Translations under genes and position numbers: made by a program | Origin: Anastatus disparis | Lineage: Eukaryota; Arthropoda; Insecta; Hymenoptera; Eupelmidae | Direction: 5' to 3' | DNA length: 64,000 nt | Assembly: GCA_017163975.1 (NCBI GenBank) | Contig: JAFFSR010000240.1 | Coordinates: forward strand, 2,232,001 to 2,296,000 | In this document: positions 35,401 to 49,252 of the stretch, piece by piece | Numbering within the stretch: position 1 is the first letter of the stretch | How the letters are laid out: every line of letters begins with the position of its first letter | Notes under the pieces: model-generated | The model's database searches: none | What the model saw: the letters and a program-made list of their open reading frames with translations, nothing else | What the model was told of the DNA's origin: nothing

Positions 35401-38400
35401 GCAATAAAATATTTATAATTTAATATATAATTTTTATTTCTTAACTATATATTAAAATCTATGTAATCCATAAAGAAGAATAAAAAAATGTTTTTAAGTA
35501 TTTTTGAAAATAATTGTTACAAATAAAAAATTGAAAAACAGAAAATAAAGGTGAAAATCTCAATACTTTTTTGATTTTCGCAAAAGTCAAGTCAAAGTAG
35601 AATATTTCTTGAAACACTCTTGACAAAAAATTCATTAAATATTTTTTAAAAAATTTAAAAGATTGCATTATTATTGTGTAAAATTAACAAATGAAAAATT
35701 TCAAAGGAGTGCTGATATTGATAGTCAAACTCAATACCTAAATATTTAAAAAAATGAATCATTTATTAACAAAATATTAAAAATAATTGACTTAAAATAA
35801 ATTCAACATAAATTATTATGCATGCGTGAATGAAATATTTACAATTTAAATGCCATTTGTTTTCAGTCTTTTTTTAAATAAAATTTTGTAATTTTACAGG
35901 CACGAATAATCAGTTTGATTATGTTTGTGCTTGAATGAGTATTGGGGTCGTTACTCAAAATAAAAACTATCGTTTAGGATACAAGGTATATGATAATTAA
36001 GTATTTAAAACATTTTTAAAACATCTTGAAAATGAAAAGAAAGATTTATCAATTGTTATGGTCAAAAATTCTCAAAAGAATTCATATATACAAGATCAAG
36101 ACTACAGTATACAATAATTATAATATTGGGATTCGCATAACTTAATTCAGTTCGCCAGAAAAATATGAAATAACGTATAATATTTTCCAAGTTCCTACAT
36201 AATTCTAAGAATCATGGAACTTTGGATTGTTTGTAATACAATGGCCTTGAACTTTTATGCTAATGACTAGAAATAAAAAGAACTTTGAACGTTACAACAG
36301 GTTTGGGCATTAAAAAATAAATATAGTCCCTATAATGTTTATATCTTCTTTTCACGTGTTATTTTCTGTTTATGTAAAAATGTATAAAAGGTCATTGATT
36401 GAAAATCGTTGGTTAATGAAGATTAAGATGAATACAATGATAATGATTTTTTTATATTATATTAATTCTAAGATTGACTTCCTATATTTAAAAAAAATTC
36501 ATCAATTTGACAATATTTATTTCGCTAAGTTCATATACCTATATTTGCGTGTGATTGTGGTCACGTAGTGATTCTGACTTAGTCATGTTTTGATATTCAG
36601 TATTATAAAATATGATATTATGTTTGAATAATTATTATTTGTGAATTATAAACATGACCTTAACTTTTTTTTTAATTTCTAGAAACTTCCGTGGTCGAAT
36701 TAAACTTTAAATTTTTCTAAGATTTTAAGATTCTTTCCGCTATTGGGATCTGACATGGGGGCGTGGTCTAAGCTAAGATGGCGTACCATAGTATACAATT
36801 TACATTGTCATATATGGAGCAAGTACCTGTTTTTGTTAATTATGAATATTTCTGTACTATTGGGCAGATACTAATCCTACCAAACGTTATTTTATAAAAG
36901 ATGAACAAGTTTTCAGAGCAGGACATATAATAAAATACGTTAAAAATAACAAAAATATCGGTGATATAATAACCTTTTCACGCAAGACATACAAGAACAT
37001 ACAAGTCGCATCAACGAACGCTTTCTGCTTGTATGCTACTATTCGTTCAGATTTTATCCACCAGAGAGCGTCTGGTCTATGTCAGATCCCAATACGTTTT
37101 AAAGAAAATTTAAATATTAAGAAAAATACAATTTGCAACTTTTTCATTGATATTCAAAGAATATGAGATCTTGAAACATATTTAAGATTAAATGGGTTTT
37201 TATGGGAAAAAGAGTATTTAAAACGTTGCTTTATAAACCATAAATAAAATTGCAGATTTTTTGTTGTGTGATCAAATAAAAAAGATATTTGAAAAATCGT
37301 CTAAAATTTATGACTTTTTCAATTAATAAAATGTAATTAAAATGTTATATGTAGTAATGAATTATAAACTTTTTTTTTATAAGTTCTTGAAGTTTTAAAA
37401 ATGTTATTTTTTTCATGTTATTGCTAAGAAGCCATTTAAATAAACTATTTAAAATTTGAACATAACGTTTAAAACTGAATATAAATATAAAAATGAATAA
37501 AATACATGTTTCATTTATGCAAATCTTATTCCCAATTTCTATACCAGTTCATATAGAAATTAAAAATAAAGAAAGTCGATGATAAAAATAATAAAATCAA
37601 TTATTATTACTTTAACGATATTTTTTAAATCATTGATAAACGCAACTTGAATTTTTTATAGAAAAACTTTTAAAAAAGTAATCAGAAGAAAAAGAACCTA
37701 CATTCATTAATTAGCATTCATCCGTGAATGCACGCCAAACGCATCGCTACACAGCATAATACAAATGTTGCAAACATACAACAATATTTACTTAAATCAA
37801 CTATATATACGTACACGAAAAAATTCAACAATGAATCACTCAACTTTCCTTTGCATATATTCCACAATTAAAGAAATAAAAACTCTTTTTTTATCTTTCA
37901 CACCTTCACTTTCTCACTCACCCACTCGATCATCATATTAAATTTAATTTCGCGAATGCAAAAATTAAAGAAAAAAACGCATGTATAAACACACTTAGAC
38001 AAAAGAAATAAAAAATAAAAGCCAACTTGTATATGAGTGAAAGCTATACTGCTGCATCAGCATACATACATATGCACAGGTTAAAAATATACATGTATAA
38101 TATTCGTTTAAGCTTTTGCGAAATATACATTTGCGCGCTGGCAAGCGAAACAACAATGTTTGGTTATAATGTACATGAAAGAAGCCGGTGGCTGGCAATA
38201 TCGTGTAGTGTTAAATTAGGCCATAATGTGAGTAAAAGCGCGTGTACGATACGTCTAACTTATTAGAATATTTATTATCTAATGTTTTGGAGTGAAGAAA
38301 AATTTCATAATTTTTTCGTTTAATTTTTAAGGAAATATAATGGCTATGTTAGTATAAAAGTATATAGTCTTTTTATTGATGAAATAAATGCGATATTTTA

Positions 38401-41400
38401 TGCTCGTGTGATCGAAGACTAAGGTTCGATAGATTTGCGATTTGTTGTTGATAAAGATTTTTATTTTTCTCAGTCACGCACGCTTCTGCAATTATTTGAT
38501 TGACTGAACAATAGTTCGAAAGCTTTTGGGAAAAAAAAATTTTATAATGAATGTAGCTTAGTTGTCGATTAATGTAGTTTAACATTTTATAAATGTAAGC
38601 TTGAGAAAGTATTTTAACAACACTAGAATTTGATGTTTTTTTCTTAAGGAAAAATTCTTTGCGAAAGTTTTAAGCTTGCTATAAAAATACTTTTTCAATT
38701 AGATAAATAAATTTTTCTAAGATTTTCGCAATTGGTAGAAATTTAGATACTAATAAAAAACACCAAAGTATTTTTTCTTGAGTATCATATATTTAATAAG
38801 TTAATGAAAAAGAATTAAATTCATAAGATTACACTATAGTGCTCGTAATTAATTTAATAATATCTTAATTTAGGATTAATTTTGAAATATTATCTTATAC
38901 TTTTTAAAACTGTCTGATTGCATTTGGAAAGTTGTTATTATATCGTGTACAAAAATTACACAGCTATAAAGATGAAAATAATCAATTAAACAAACGAAAA
39001 ATATAAAGAAATTTTTCATTAGTAAATTGTAATTATTTAATTTTTAAAAATATTGTATAAAAATTCTAATGTTTTGAAATATCTTAAAAACTCTTTTCTG
39101 CAAAAAATTTATGATTAAAATATCAATGAATGAATAAAGTAAGATTTTTATTTGATTCAATAACCAAAACAAATGAGGTCGTCGGTGGCTCAGTCGGTAG
39201 AGCGATGGATTCGTAAACTCGAGGATTTGAGTTCCAATCTCGGTCTCAGCCGATTTATACAAGCACCACTGTACATTACATGTGCTGCAGTTCACCAATA
39301 CCCCGACAAACCTCCGTCGCTAACTAGCATCGCAATGATAGCATAAATACAGCAACGTTAAATAATAAAAAAAACAATAAAAAATTCAAAGGTTTCTTAA
39401 TTTTCTGCATTATTTTTATAATTTCAATAGTTTATTTCTTCTCAGAATAAATTGATTGCACAAAAAAATTTCATGAAAGGATTAAATGTAACAAAATTAT
39501 ATTTTCAAATGTAGGTCACTATTAACAAATAAATTTAGAATACCTAATTCTTTAAAAATAGATAAAACAAAAATTTGATATCTCAATAAATTATTAAAAT
39601 AACTCAATAATATTCTTTTTCGTCTATTAAAAAAATATTTTTCAACGTAGAGTATACAAACGATATACAAAAAAAAGAGCTTTGGTGTGCATTCGCGAGA
39701 ATTTGTCGTGGCCTCTATTACTTTCTCTATACCATGGAGTCTTGTAATTTTTTTTTCTTTATTTCGCATGTACACATGCATTGGTGGTTTTCAGTAGTAA
39801 AAGAGTCGACTTGGTCGTGCAATGATCGAAGGTATACAACATTTGAGATTATCTCGTTAACGGCAATTCACTTCACCTACTTCTTTTGCTCTATACACAC
39901 GCGAATGTTTTACTGAAAGAAAAAAACTTTATTCACTTCCGCGTACAAAGTGCAAATTGCTATTTAGTGTGTAGTATGTACTTGTTTATCTATTATATTA
40001 TGGCAGCACACCTTTTTTAAAGTTGGCGATTTTTAAATTTTATCAATGGAACCGAATGTGGCAATGGTTTTGTTGATTTTTCTATTACTTTTGCAAAATA
40101 ATTTAAAAAAGAAATAACGATTTTTTCATAAAGTCTTGATAATTGTTTTTGTTATGAAGTTATGAAAATTGTATTATTCACACAAAACTTGTATTCAGGA
40201 TTATTATACGTAGAAAATTTAAATTTAAATATTTATTAAAGTATCATACAAAAATATTTGCATCAATAATGATCAAAATAATAATCTAACATCTAACATT
40301 TTTAAAGGGGTTTTTAACTAATTCTGGGTTCATTTTCTACTACGAATATTATACATAATTTTAATCAGCAATTCAGTTTAGAATTGTTTATTTATAAATA
40401 GAAATTTCTCTTCTAATATTATTTAAAACAATAATTTATTAAATAAACTCACACTTTGACAAATAATAAATACAAAAGATATGTAATATAACGTAATTTT
40501 AAAGATTAATGCATTAAAGGACTCTGATATATTTTATGGCTTATATTACATAAGAAAGAAGCAACTGAGATGATCATTGAGATAATAATGATTCAATAAT
40601 TTAAGCGAAACTATTTGAACATGAAAATTGTCAATGATTCATTACGTGTTTGATTTATAACATTTACTTTTAGCATGCAAAAAAGAGAAATTTTTTTGGC
40701 TTCTTTACACCTTCACGTTTGAATTCTGCGTGTACAGTTTCAAAATATCTTAAAATTTGAAAGGTTTTTATGTTATTTTAATAAAATTTTGAATCTATTA
40801 TTTTTAAAAATCCATAAAGTATGATAAAAATATAGATACTATTTGACTAATTTTTTAGATCACTTTGATTATTTGAATCTCACGCAAGATATGCAAAATT
40901 TAGTATGATTAACACGGAAAGAATTTCCTGACATCCTTCATAAAAATCAAATTTCTTTTTTAAGCATTGTGACATCTCATAAAATTTACAAAATAGTACT
41001 GTAAAAAATACTACTAAAACAGTAAAAGTTATTGAACAAAATTCAAATTTTTATAAGAAAATTTTTTCTGTAAAGTTTTAATGTTTAATTATAATGAATG
41101 CATTAAATTCTTCAATATTTAAAAAAAATTGCCAACACTTCAATTATTTATTAAAAAATTGGACTTTTAAGTAAAAGATATTTTCTTTTATTTCCGAGAA
41201 AAAGTTTTTAATTTCTTAAGAATAGTTTTCTTCATCATTTTGGAGAACAAAAACTATCTCAAAGCTAGATAAAAATCCGTGACTTGGAACCTTAATGCTT
41301 CTCGTTAGTATTCAACATTATCTACAAGAATATCATGTCCAATGACAAGGCTCTAAAACTGTAAAAACAACATAGTTGCCGTATGATTGTAACTATAAAA

Positions 41401-44400
41401 GTTCTAAGGTATCGGAAGAGGAAATAGAACCCAGTTCATTGAGTTGCAAATCCCACACATTAACTACTGAAAAGAAAAGATTAAGTAACAAATTTTAATA
41501 AAACTCTGACGATAGTCTTATAGTGTAAAAAGCTGGAGAAAAATATTTATAAGCTCATCCCAAGAACCTTTATTTACTTGATGATCCCAATTGCAGATTT
41601 ATTTTTTAATAACTATTTCTAAATATCAAAGTTTTCAAATCATTATAAAAATAGGCAAAAAATTATGAATAAAAATTAATTTTACAAAAATAAAGACATC
41701 AAAGGCTATGATTTTCGCAAACAACTATAAGGAAAACAGAATCAAACAAAAAATAATTAAGCGATTTTTTAAAACTATTAATGTAACGGTTTTTAATTGC
41801 GAAAAGATAAAAAATAGTTTTTACTCTAATTATCAATAATTAATGATAAAGTCATGTTTAATATTCGATTTCCCGTTAGGATTTTTGTTTGCATAAAAAT
41901 AAATTTATCAAAAATAATTGCTTCTAATCAGCTATACGTTTAAATCGAAGATAAAAAAACTTGATCAACGAAAAATTAAAATTCACACATTTTTTAAATA
42001 AACTCTTTAACATTAGGTAATATCATAAGCTATCAATGAAAAAAATACTTGTTTTGCTATTATCGAATCAAAAAATTTTTTTTATAGTCGCGTGGATTTA
42101 ATAATTTTTTTCCAAGTTTGAAAATCACAAAAAAGCGATTAATTATCTCTGCTTTTTACTTGAATATTTCTTAAAAAAAATTTAATTTTTTCTGAACTGA
42201 ATGATTTTCCTTCGAGTCTAATGATTTCCTATCTCATTTATCCTTTCAACGTTTTATATTTTCGATTACTGTAAAAATAAAAAATTCATGAAAAGTTTCG
42301 ACAATATTGCTTAAATTTCTATGTAGATATTTATATAAAAAAATTAACATAAAACTGTAGTAGTCGAGCATCGAAATATGCGAGTTGCAAGATTTCAATG
42401 CCCGGTATAGCAATGTAAAGATACTTATAGCTTTGAGCGAAAGAGAAAGGGAAAAAAGAGGCCAATTGATTCGTATAGAGAGTTTTACTTATTTTCAAAA
42501 GTTCAATAAGACCGTTCAATTCTAATGGTTTAAAAGTTTAATTTTTTTCCTTATCTGTCGAGTGAATGTTTATTGATGAAGTTAAAATAAAAATTTTATA
42601 TCACATTGATGTAAGCAAGTAGTTAATCAATGTAATTTATTTTTATTTTATTTTTAATTTACAAAATCTTTAATTTTTATCTTAAATTACATATTTTTGG
42701 CTTGTATACAATTGTTAACTTATCTATCTTCAAATACATTTAAATGTATCCATCAACTCTTGGATAATGTAAGAAATATTAGCGAAAAATTATTCAAATA
42801 TGTGATTTTTTAATGTAATGCTGAAGTTTAAAAAAACATTAATGTTTTCGAAAGTATGTATAGAATATAAAGAAGAAAAAATGTTAAAGAAGAACTGATG
42901 CAACTTCAACAAACTAACCATAAGCATAAATATATGTTTACCCAAATTTCTTGCATTCTCCTAATTACAAAAAATATTTACATTTGAACCTTCTGTAAAT
43001 AGAAAAAATGTAATTAAAATACTGGTACAATATTATTAATTTCATATCAATGCAAATGTTTAATTTTACCTACTTTGAGATAAATTCAATAAATGAAACC
43101 CCATAGACCCCGAAAAAAAAAATAATAGAAAAAAGTGAAAATATGCATATGCACCCATACGCATGTTAATTAAAAATTAACTTATACAAGAAACAAAGAA
43201 ATTCGCTTTAGGCAAAATAATAAGATCGAAAGGAGGAAAAGAAAAAAAAGAGACAAGCTCTGTCGGGTAAACAAAAAAATAAAAGTAAATATGCATGTAT
43301 ATTAAAAAAAAGAGAGAGAGCAAAGTGTATGCCCATAATACACGTGCGATGAGAAAACAGAGTCAAGGCCTCGTCGTGTATTGGGTTGTATGTATATATA
43401 TAATACCGTTAAATCTATGGCGTGAGTAAGCATTATGCCTATAGATATATATAACGTATTGAGTGAAAGTTATTTAAGAAGTGGTATTACCACGGTTATG
43501 TCATTTCATCTTGCCGTAACTAACGCAATGCTATTTACTGCTGGAACCTTACACGCAGAGATCAAAAGTGTGAATCAAATGGAGAATTTTTTGTCGGTTA
43601 TAACTTTTTAGAATTTATAAAGAAATTATTTTTTTTTTCTTATATATTCTTATTTTTTGGTAAAAGAACACGTAAGAACAGTCGTGCAGAATCATTTAAA
43701 TTGCCAATTTTTATGTTTGAGGAAAACAAAAGGCTGATTTTGAAACAAATTATAAAAACTTGATCAAAGTTTATTTTTGTTAAAACAATACTACAATTAT
43801 TTTATATAAAACGTTTTGTTATCTAAATTGTAATTTTGGATTTTAATAGTATTATTATTTGTTTTTTATTATAATTTTTTTTAATGATTACGCTAGAAAA
43901 TAATAATAAATATAGATTACTATTAAATTTTAATGTTTTCAATAATCAATTGAAATTTAATATCAATATTAGAGCCCTGAAATTAAAAAAAAAACATGCA
44001 GCATAGTATGCATATTACATAACATATCTATATACTCTATTAGCTACAATCTATAACTACAATCAAGTTCTGATAAATTATTATTTCCTTTAAATAATCA
44101 GCCTTTAGTATTTCATTGTACTATTGTTGAAAATTATACTTTAATACTCCTCAATGCAAATAAATATATAATTAATCATCTAACTAGTCTTTTTGCTTAC
44201 TATTCGTTCAAGCGTCATCTAAAAAATTAGTAATTTTTAAAATGATTAGTTGTAGACCTATACGAATGTGTACATAATATTTAAACGTTTGAAAATAAAT
44301 TAAAAAAGAAACTGTAATGTTATAACCGCAGCACAATTTTATTACACAAAATATCAAATTCATTTATAGAATTTATTGCACATGAAACTGTAATAAAAAT

Positions 44401-47400
44401 TGCTAGACAAGCAAAAAGAATATAAGACGTTTTAATTTTAAATTTGCATGTACACATTATACAAAATAAAATGCGTCATATGTAAACCAGAATCTTCGTG
44501 CATGGAAATTCCTTATCTGTGTCATATTCGCGTAAGCTAAAATAGAAATCTTTACGTTAGAAATATTTTTTTTTAAATTTACGTCATTTTTGTCTTTTAA
44601 TATTATTTCAAAGAAATTCTTTACGAAATTGCGCGATTAAAGTCCTTCAGTAATTCCACGTGCGGTCTTGATAATCTTATTATGATAATCAAGTTTTTTT
44701 TTTAGCAAATCTTTGATGGTAGTCTTAACCTTGACTCATATTTGGTAAATGAGAAATTTTTTAGTGTAAAGATGAAACTATATTTTAATTATCATTTAAA
44801 AATGAAGTTAGATAGCAATTAGAAATTTTATAAAAATAGATTTAGAATTTTAATATAAAATATATCCTTTCAATCAACTTTTCTTGCAATAATTCTTAAA
44901 TTGACTCAAAAGATAAGTATTAAAAATTTAAATTCAAGTCTTGAGCATAAATTTATCATTTTTATATAAATACTTTTTTAATTCTAAAATAATTAACATA
45001 ATTTGATCTCAAAGTAAAAATCAAAACATCAAATAAAAAATCATTGATAATTATAATAAATTAATGTACTGTATCAGAACAATATAAATTAAAAAACAAA
45101 TAATTCTAATTTTAGAAAGAGTTTCAAATATATGTACATTAATTAACCAGGCTGTTAATGAATATTGTCCTAATTTCACCCATCGCTTTTTGACATTTCA
45201 AAATAGTTTTAAAAAAAATATTTTACTTTATCAATTTTGATTATACCTTGAAGCTCAATTCATGCAATCTTTTAGATAAAATGTCACTCAATTTGAAACT
45301 AGAAATAGAAAATTTTTTTGATTACTCTGTTTGAATATCATATTTATTTAAATTTATATGTTAATATGCTAAAAATTTCACAGTAAATTTGATAGAGAAT
45401 TTTGAAATTTCTTCTTTCATTCGTTATTTTATCCATTTAATTTTTACATAACCGATGTAAAACCATACAATTAAATAAGTGTATGAATCAAAGCAATCAG
45501 AAAAAAGTCTAATAAAGATACCTGTAACCTACGCAAAGATATTTATAAACTCGAATGAATTTTAAAGTATATTGGATAGATAATCGGCACGAAATTTATG
45601 TCGCCCGCTACACTTAAAGCTATAAGTGTCTATAGACCTCTAACTAAGAAACTATATAAGTTGTCAAATTTTGAAAGTTTTCAAAATAGATTTGTAAATA
45701 ATATTGAAAAAACATTTTTTCAGGTATATTATATATCAGATTGAAAGAGATTATTTTTTCTATAATTACAATGATTCAAGGATAGTTATAGTGATTCGAA
45801 TATACTAAAAAAAGCAACGATCCACCAATATTTATTTGGCAAACTTTCGCTATCAATTTCGTAACTGATCAAACGGACTAGTTTATACGTTATTTTAAGT
45901 AAGATTATTTTCATTCATTGTATTATTGATTTTTAATATAAGTAATCGACATTGTTTGGATAAAACTTGCAGAGAAATAAATTATTGGGTTAAAAAATAG
46001 AAACAATATTTTTTTTTCGTAACTTGGTTGAAGCAATAGAAAGGTGATGTGTAAGACTAATTGTAATTTTTTTTATGCTGTTTTAAAGTCGTGCAAGTTT
46101 TATGGAAGAACGGATTTGTTATTGCGTAGATATTATACTAAAATGTTTAGTTACAATTGCGTGAAAGGCCGAGTATTAAATTGATATAATCATGTTGGGT
46201 GTGGAAATAAGATTTTGAATTGAAAATTATTTTTTGGTATGATAAAAGATTATTTTTTTACATATATTTAATTTGTTTAATAAACTATCCGTCTTTTTTA
46301 ATTTTAAAAATCTCAAGCAAGAACGTAAGGAAATTAGAAGAAAATATTCTAAAAAGATATATTTCATGATGACTTTGTTAAATTTTTAGTCGATTTTTGT
46401 AATAAAAAAATAAATTCGAAAAACCAAATTTGAATTCCTCTCTCAGATGTTACGTTTTTTTTAAAATGTAATTTAACGTCCCTGTATTCATGCTATCATT
46501 ACGATGCTAATTAAGGACGGAGATCCTTTCAGTATATTTATGAACAAAGCACATGTAACGTACAGTGGCGCTTGTATCAATCGGCCGCCGAGAGCGGGAT
46601 TTTAACTAGGGACCTCGAGATTAAGAATCCATCACTTTACCGAGTGAGCCACTGAGACCTCTTTTATTGATAATTATTAATGATTAGAAAAAGTTTAGTT
46701 CAAAAACTTGGGAATATTTTTAAAAATTATAAAAAGATTTAGGAAAAATCATAAAAATTTTATTTGAAATATTTCAGACTTTTGGAATCGGACTTTTCTA
46801 AATTTTTCTGAACCTCATTGAACATTTTATCCATAGGCCTTTCTGTCACATTACCGGAATCGCTAGAAAATTTCATTTGATACACATGCGTTTCTTATAA
46901 GTACTTTCTTCATAACCTTAGAGTATATATATATATTGTATCTGCTACAATATGGTCGTAAGACAAAACATATGGAAGTACACCTCGTAAACGTATTTTA
47001 TCTCACGCTTTTGCGTGCATGTGCAGAATGTATATAAAATCGTGCGCAATAGACAGACTCATAAAAATAATCGTTAATAATCAATACTTAACATCTACAA
47101 TTTTAGATGACAAATAATCCTGAGCGGTTATAGAAGAAAATAAATATGTGCCTTTACTTTTAAGATGACATTGTAACTATTAAAACATCAATAATTTCAA
47201 TAAACAAATTCATATGACCATAATTAAATATATTTATCACGGACAGCAAGTAGTTACAATATCAAATTAACTAAATAATCACTTTTTTCAATGTTTTATA
47301 ATACTTCGATTAAATTAATTAACGATTTTATCTAAAACAGCATTCGAATTTGATTCTTTGATCATTTTAAATTGGTTAAGATTACTTTTTTTTTAATAAA

Positions 47401-49212
47401 AAAAATAGTTACACGAAATTCATACATTTTTAGCAATTTTATGTACTTCAAAAGGTTTAATTCATTTTAAATTGTAACGACTGACTAATTAATCAGATAT
47501 GGTTTTGCTTTATATTTATTCATTTTAGTTTTATTCCACAATTTTTTTTTAGTACTAATATAATATAATGGCACTACTTAAAGTATTTAGATAAACAATT
47601 TCATTAACTCTAGCGCCTAACAAGCACTTTCTCTTAAAAAAAGCTAGAAATTTCTCAAATCCATAACAATAAAATTAAAGATGAAAAAAAAAGGAAAAGC
47701 TAAAATTTTGTAAGATTTAAAAAGAAAACATTAACATAGACTACAGCTCTCCAATTAACAAAAGTCAATTTTGTTAAAGCATCCCGCTTGCTTATTTAAT
47801 AACAAAGAAAAGAAAAACATAACGCTAACAAGGTCCGCACGAATATGTACATAATATTTAAACTTTTGAATAAAAGATAAATAAGAAAACGCTTTTCTTT
47901 TAAAACATTTTCCCTCTTTCTGTGTCTGGCTTTGTAAGCAACTGAATAACAGAGACACACGTGTATATCTTTGCTTCTAACCAAGAGTAACACATTTCGA
48001 TTTTCAGACGAAAACTAACACCCTTTACCACAAAGAGTAGCACATTTCAATTTTCTCATGGAAATTAGCACATCTCAAGGCTGTCTCCTGTATAATAAAG
48101 ACATTTCTATAATATTCGATGATTATATTACTTAACGGTTACATATGCTAGTTTTTGTGGAAGTTTTCTGGTTTTCAAATCAGCTGGTTTTCGTGGCACA
48201 AAATGAAATATGTTACTCTTCGTTAGAGGCGATGATATATATAACTCAGTTTTACATTCGGCATCCTTATACAAACTTTCCCTTTCACACGCGACCCCTA
48301 CTGCCCTACATTTTACAAAACTAGCTATTGAACAATTTAATGAAATTTTTATATTAAAAATTTAACGGATGATTGACGAATTTTTTTTTTCAATTTAATA
48401 AATAATCCATTGAAAATTAGAGTACTTTCTGGCATATATGATCGATGTAATCTTTTTTTTTGAAACTCGATTTTTTCACGTGTATTTATGATAACATTAT
48501 AATTCTTTAAATTTCACGGAATATTTTAATGTTTTATAAATTATTGCTAGCATTTTTTTTCAATGTAAAATAGAAAAAATACATACTCACGATGAATGTT
48601 TAAATGCTAATAAAAAAAAGAAACCTGTGTGCATGCTCAAAATTTCTATAATTTTGTAAGTCTTGGTTAACTCAAAATATTAGGCAGTTTTTGATTCTTA
48701 AATTATTTAAATTATTTTGTTACAAAATTTGTATGTATATATTTTTTGTTTTCGTAACAAGTTTACATAACAAAATCAAAAGAAATTTAATATAAAACTC
48801 TGATTTATGCTTTCAGTGTCAAACGAAATTTCAATATATCAATTGATTACAAAAAGAAATTAACATTATTTACAATTGACGTTACTCTGATTTTGAATTA
48901 TAAATTAAATCCAATTTAATTATTCGTCAGTAATTTATCGTGTGCAATATAAAAAATGAAAAAAAAAAGGAAAATCTAACTTACCGCTGAGTTCAATATA
49001 TCGTCCAGTCTGTGTTTTGGTTCTTTGCCTTTTTTTGGCCTGACCAATAAATAAATTTGATTGATATCTGGTAGACAACGCAGGAACTTTTCAATAATCA
49101 CTTTACCCAAAAATCCTGTACCACCAGTTATAAAAATGTCACGGCCTTTCATTGTGTCGCCAATCCTGTCGGGCAGGTCCTCGAACTTTACTGACGCTAT
49201 TTTCGAATCCAT
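29437..49212 (-). CDS. fatty acyl-CoA reductase
   Basis: Reduces long or very long acyl-CoA to fatty alcohol with NADPH, at ER or peroxisome membranes, for waxes, cuticular lipids or pheromones. Exons in coding order: 49212-48985, 35398-35235, 33061-32926, 32402-32203, 31582-31330, 31150-30960, 30270-30013, 29572-29437. All introns are GT/AG and the frame closes to 521 aa, the usual size. The Rossmann motif TGGTGFLG is at residues 29-36. HISTAYC is at 165-171 and the catalytic YAFTK (Tyr219, Lys223) follows. The C-terminal domain (about 330-480) has AGHKPIMCRVHRRI. A final hydrophobic helix (FLFFMLLIYMLACW) should anchor it. The intron after exon 1 is 13.6 kb. Insects have many paralogues, so I do not assign an orthologue name. 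Confidence 0.95.
33920..34107 (-). mobile_element. tRNA-derived SINE, copy 1
   Basis: Read on the minus strand it starts AGGTCTTCAGTGGCTCATTC and holds GAGTTCGAATC (B box). It runs through a GCACCACTGTAC block to a tail with ATAAATACAGCGACGTTAAA. It lies in the reductase intron at 33062-35234. About 188 bases. Confidence 0.8.
36743..37092 (+). mobile_element. TA-flanked element with a coding-like passenger
   Basis: TTGGGATCTGACAT and its complement are perfect 14-base inverted ends with TA at 36741-36742 and 37093-37094. Between them, from an ATG at 36813, the plus strand reads MEQVPVFVNYEYFCTIG, then with one frame change ADTNPTKRYFIKDEQVF, AGHIIKYVKNNKNIGDI and a little more. The passenger composition is less AT-driven than its surroundings. 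It is too short to be a transposase. It looks like a gene piece captured by a non-autonomous Tc1/mariner-type element. Confidence 0.6.
39175..39371 (+). mobile_element. tRNA-derived SINE, copy 2
   Basis: GAGGTCGTCGGTGGCTCAGTCGG opens a tRNA-like head. TGGCTCAGTCGG (39186-39197) fits the pol III A box and GAGTTCCAATC (39229-39239) the B box. The body and tail match the other copies. In the large reductase intron, opposite in direction to the gene. Confidence 0.85.
46473..46660 (-). mobile_element. tRNA-derived SINE, copy 3
   Basis: Minus-strand copy in the large reductase intron. Starts AGGTCTCAGTGGCTCACTCGG and keeps the GCCACTGTACGTTACATGTG block and the tail. The B box is degraded. Most diverged of the four near-full copies. 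Confidence 0.75.
47983..48220. repeat. inverted-repeat element, possible MITE
   Basis: AAGAGTAACACATTTCGATTTT pairs with AAAATGAAATATGTTACTCTT at the right end. ACACATTTC and CTAGTTTTTG pieces recur inside. No flanking duplication. Confidence 0.4.
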
Positions 49213-49252
49213 GCTTTTTTTCTTTTGAATCGTTCTTCCCTCAAATTGATTT
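49213..49252 (-). other. reductase 5' UTR part joined to coding exon 1
   Basis: A TTTCAG acceptor (49253-49258 region) sits 40 bases upstream of the start codon, so exon 1 of the CDS is probably spliced to a non-coding exon further upstream. Confidence 0.6.

Larger units (their letters stand above)
35399..48984 (-). other. 13.6-kb reductase intron
   Basis: Donor GTAAGT just after exon 1 and acceptor TTGCAG before exon 2 are both good. Inside lie two SINE copies (39175, 46473), the TA-flanked element at 36743-37092 and an inverted-repeat element at 47983. Open frames inside (for example 36335-36568, 38027-38266, 39497-39781) are AT-rich, motif-free and not called. No nested gene was recognised. 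Confidence 0.8.

Noticed and set aside
39175..39260. Functional tRNA gene
   Set aside because: A and B boxes are present but the cloverleaf is imperfect and the same extended body occurs in four copies, so it is a SINE head.
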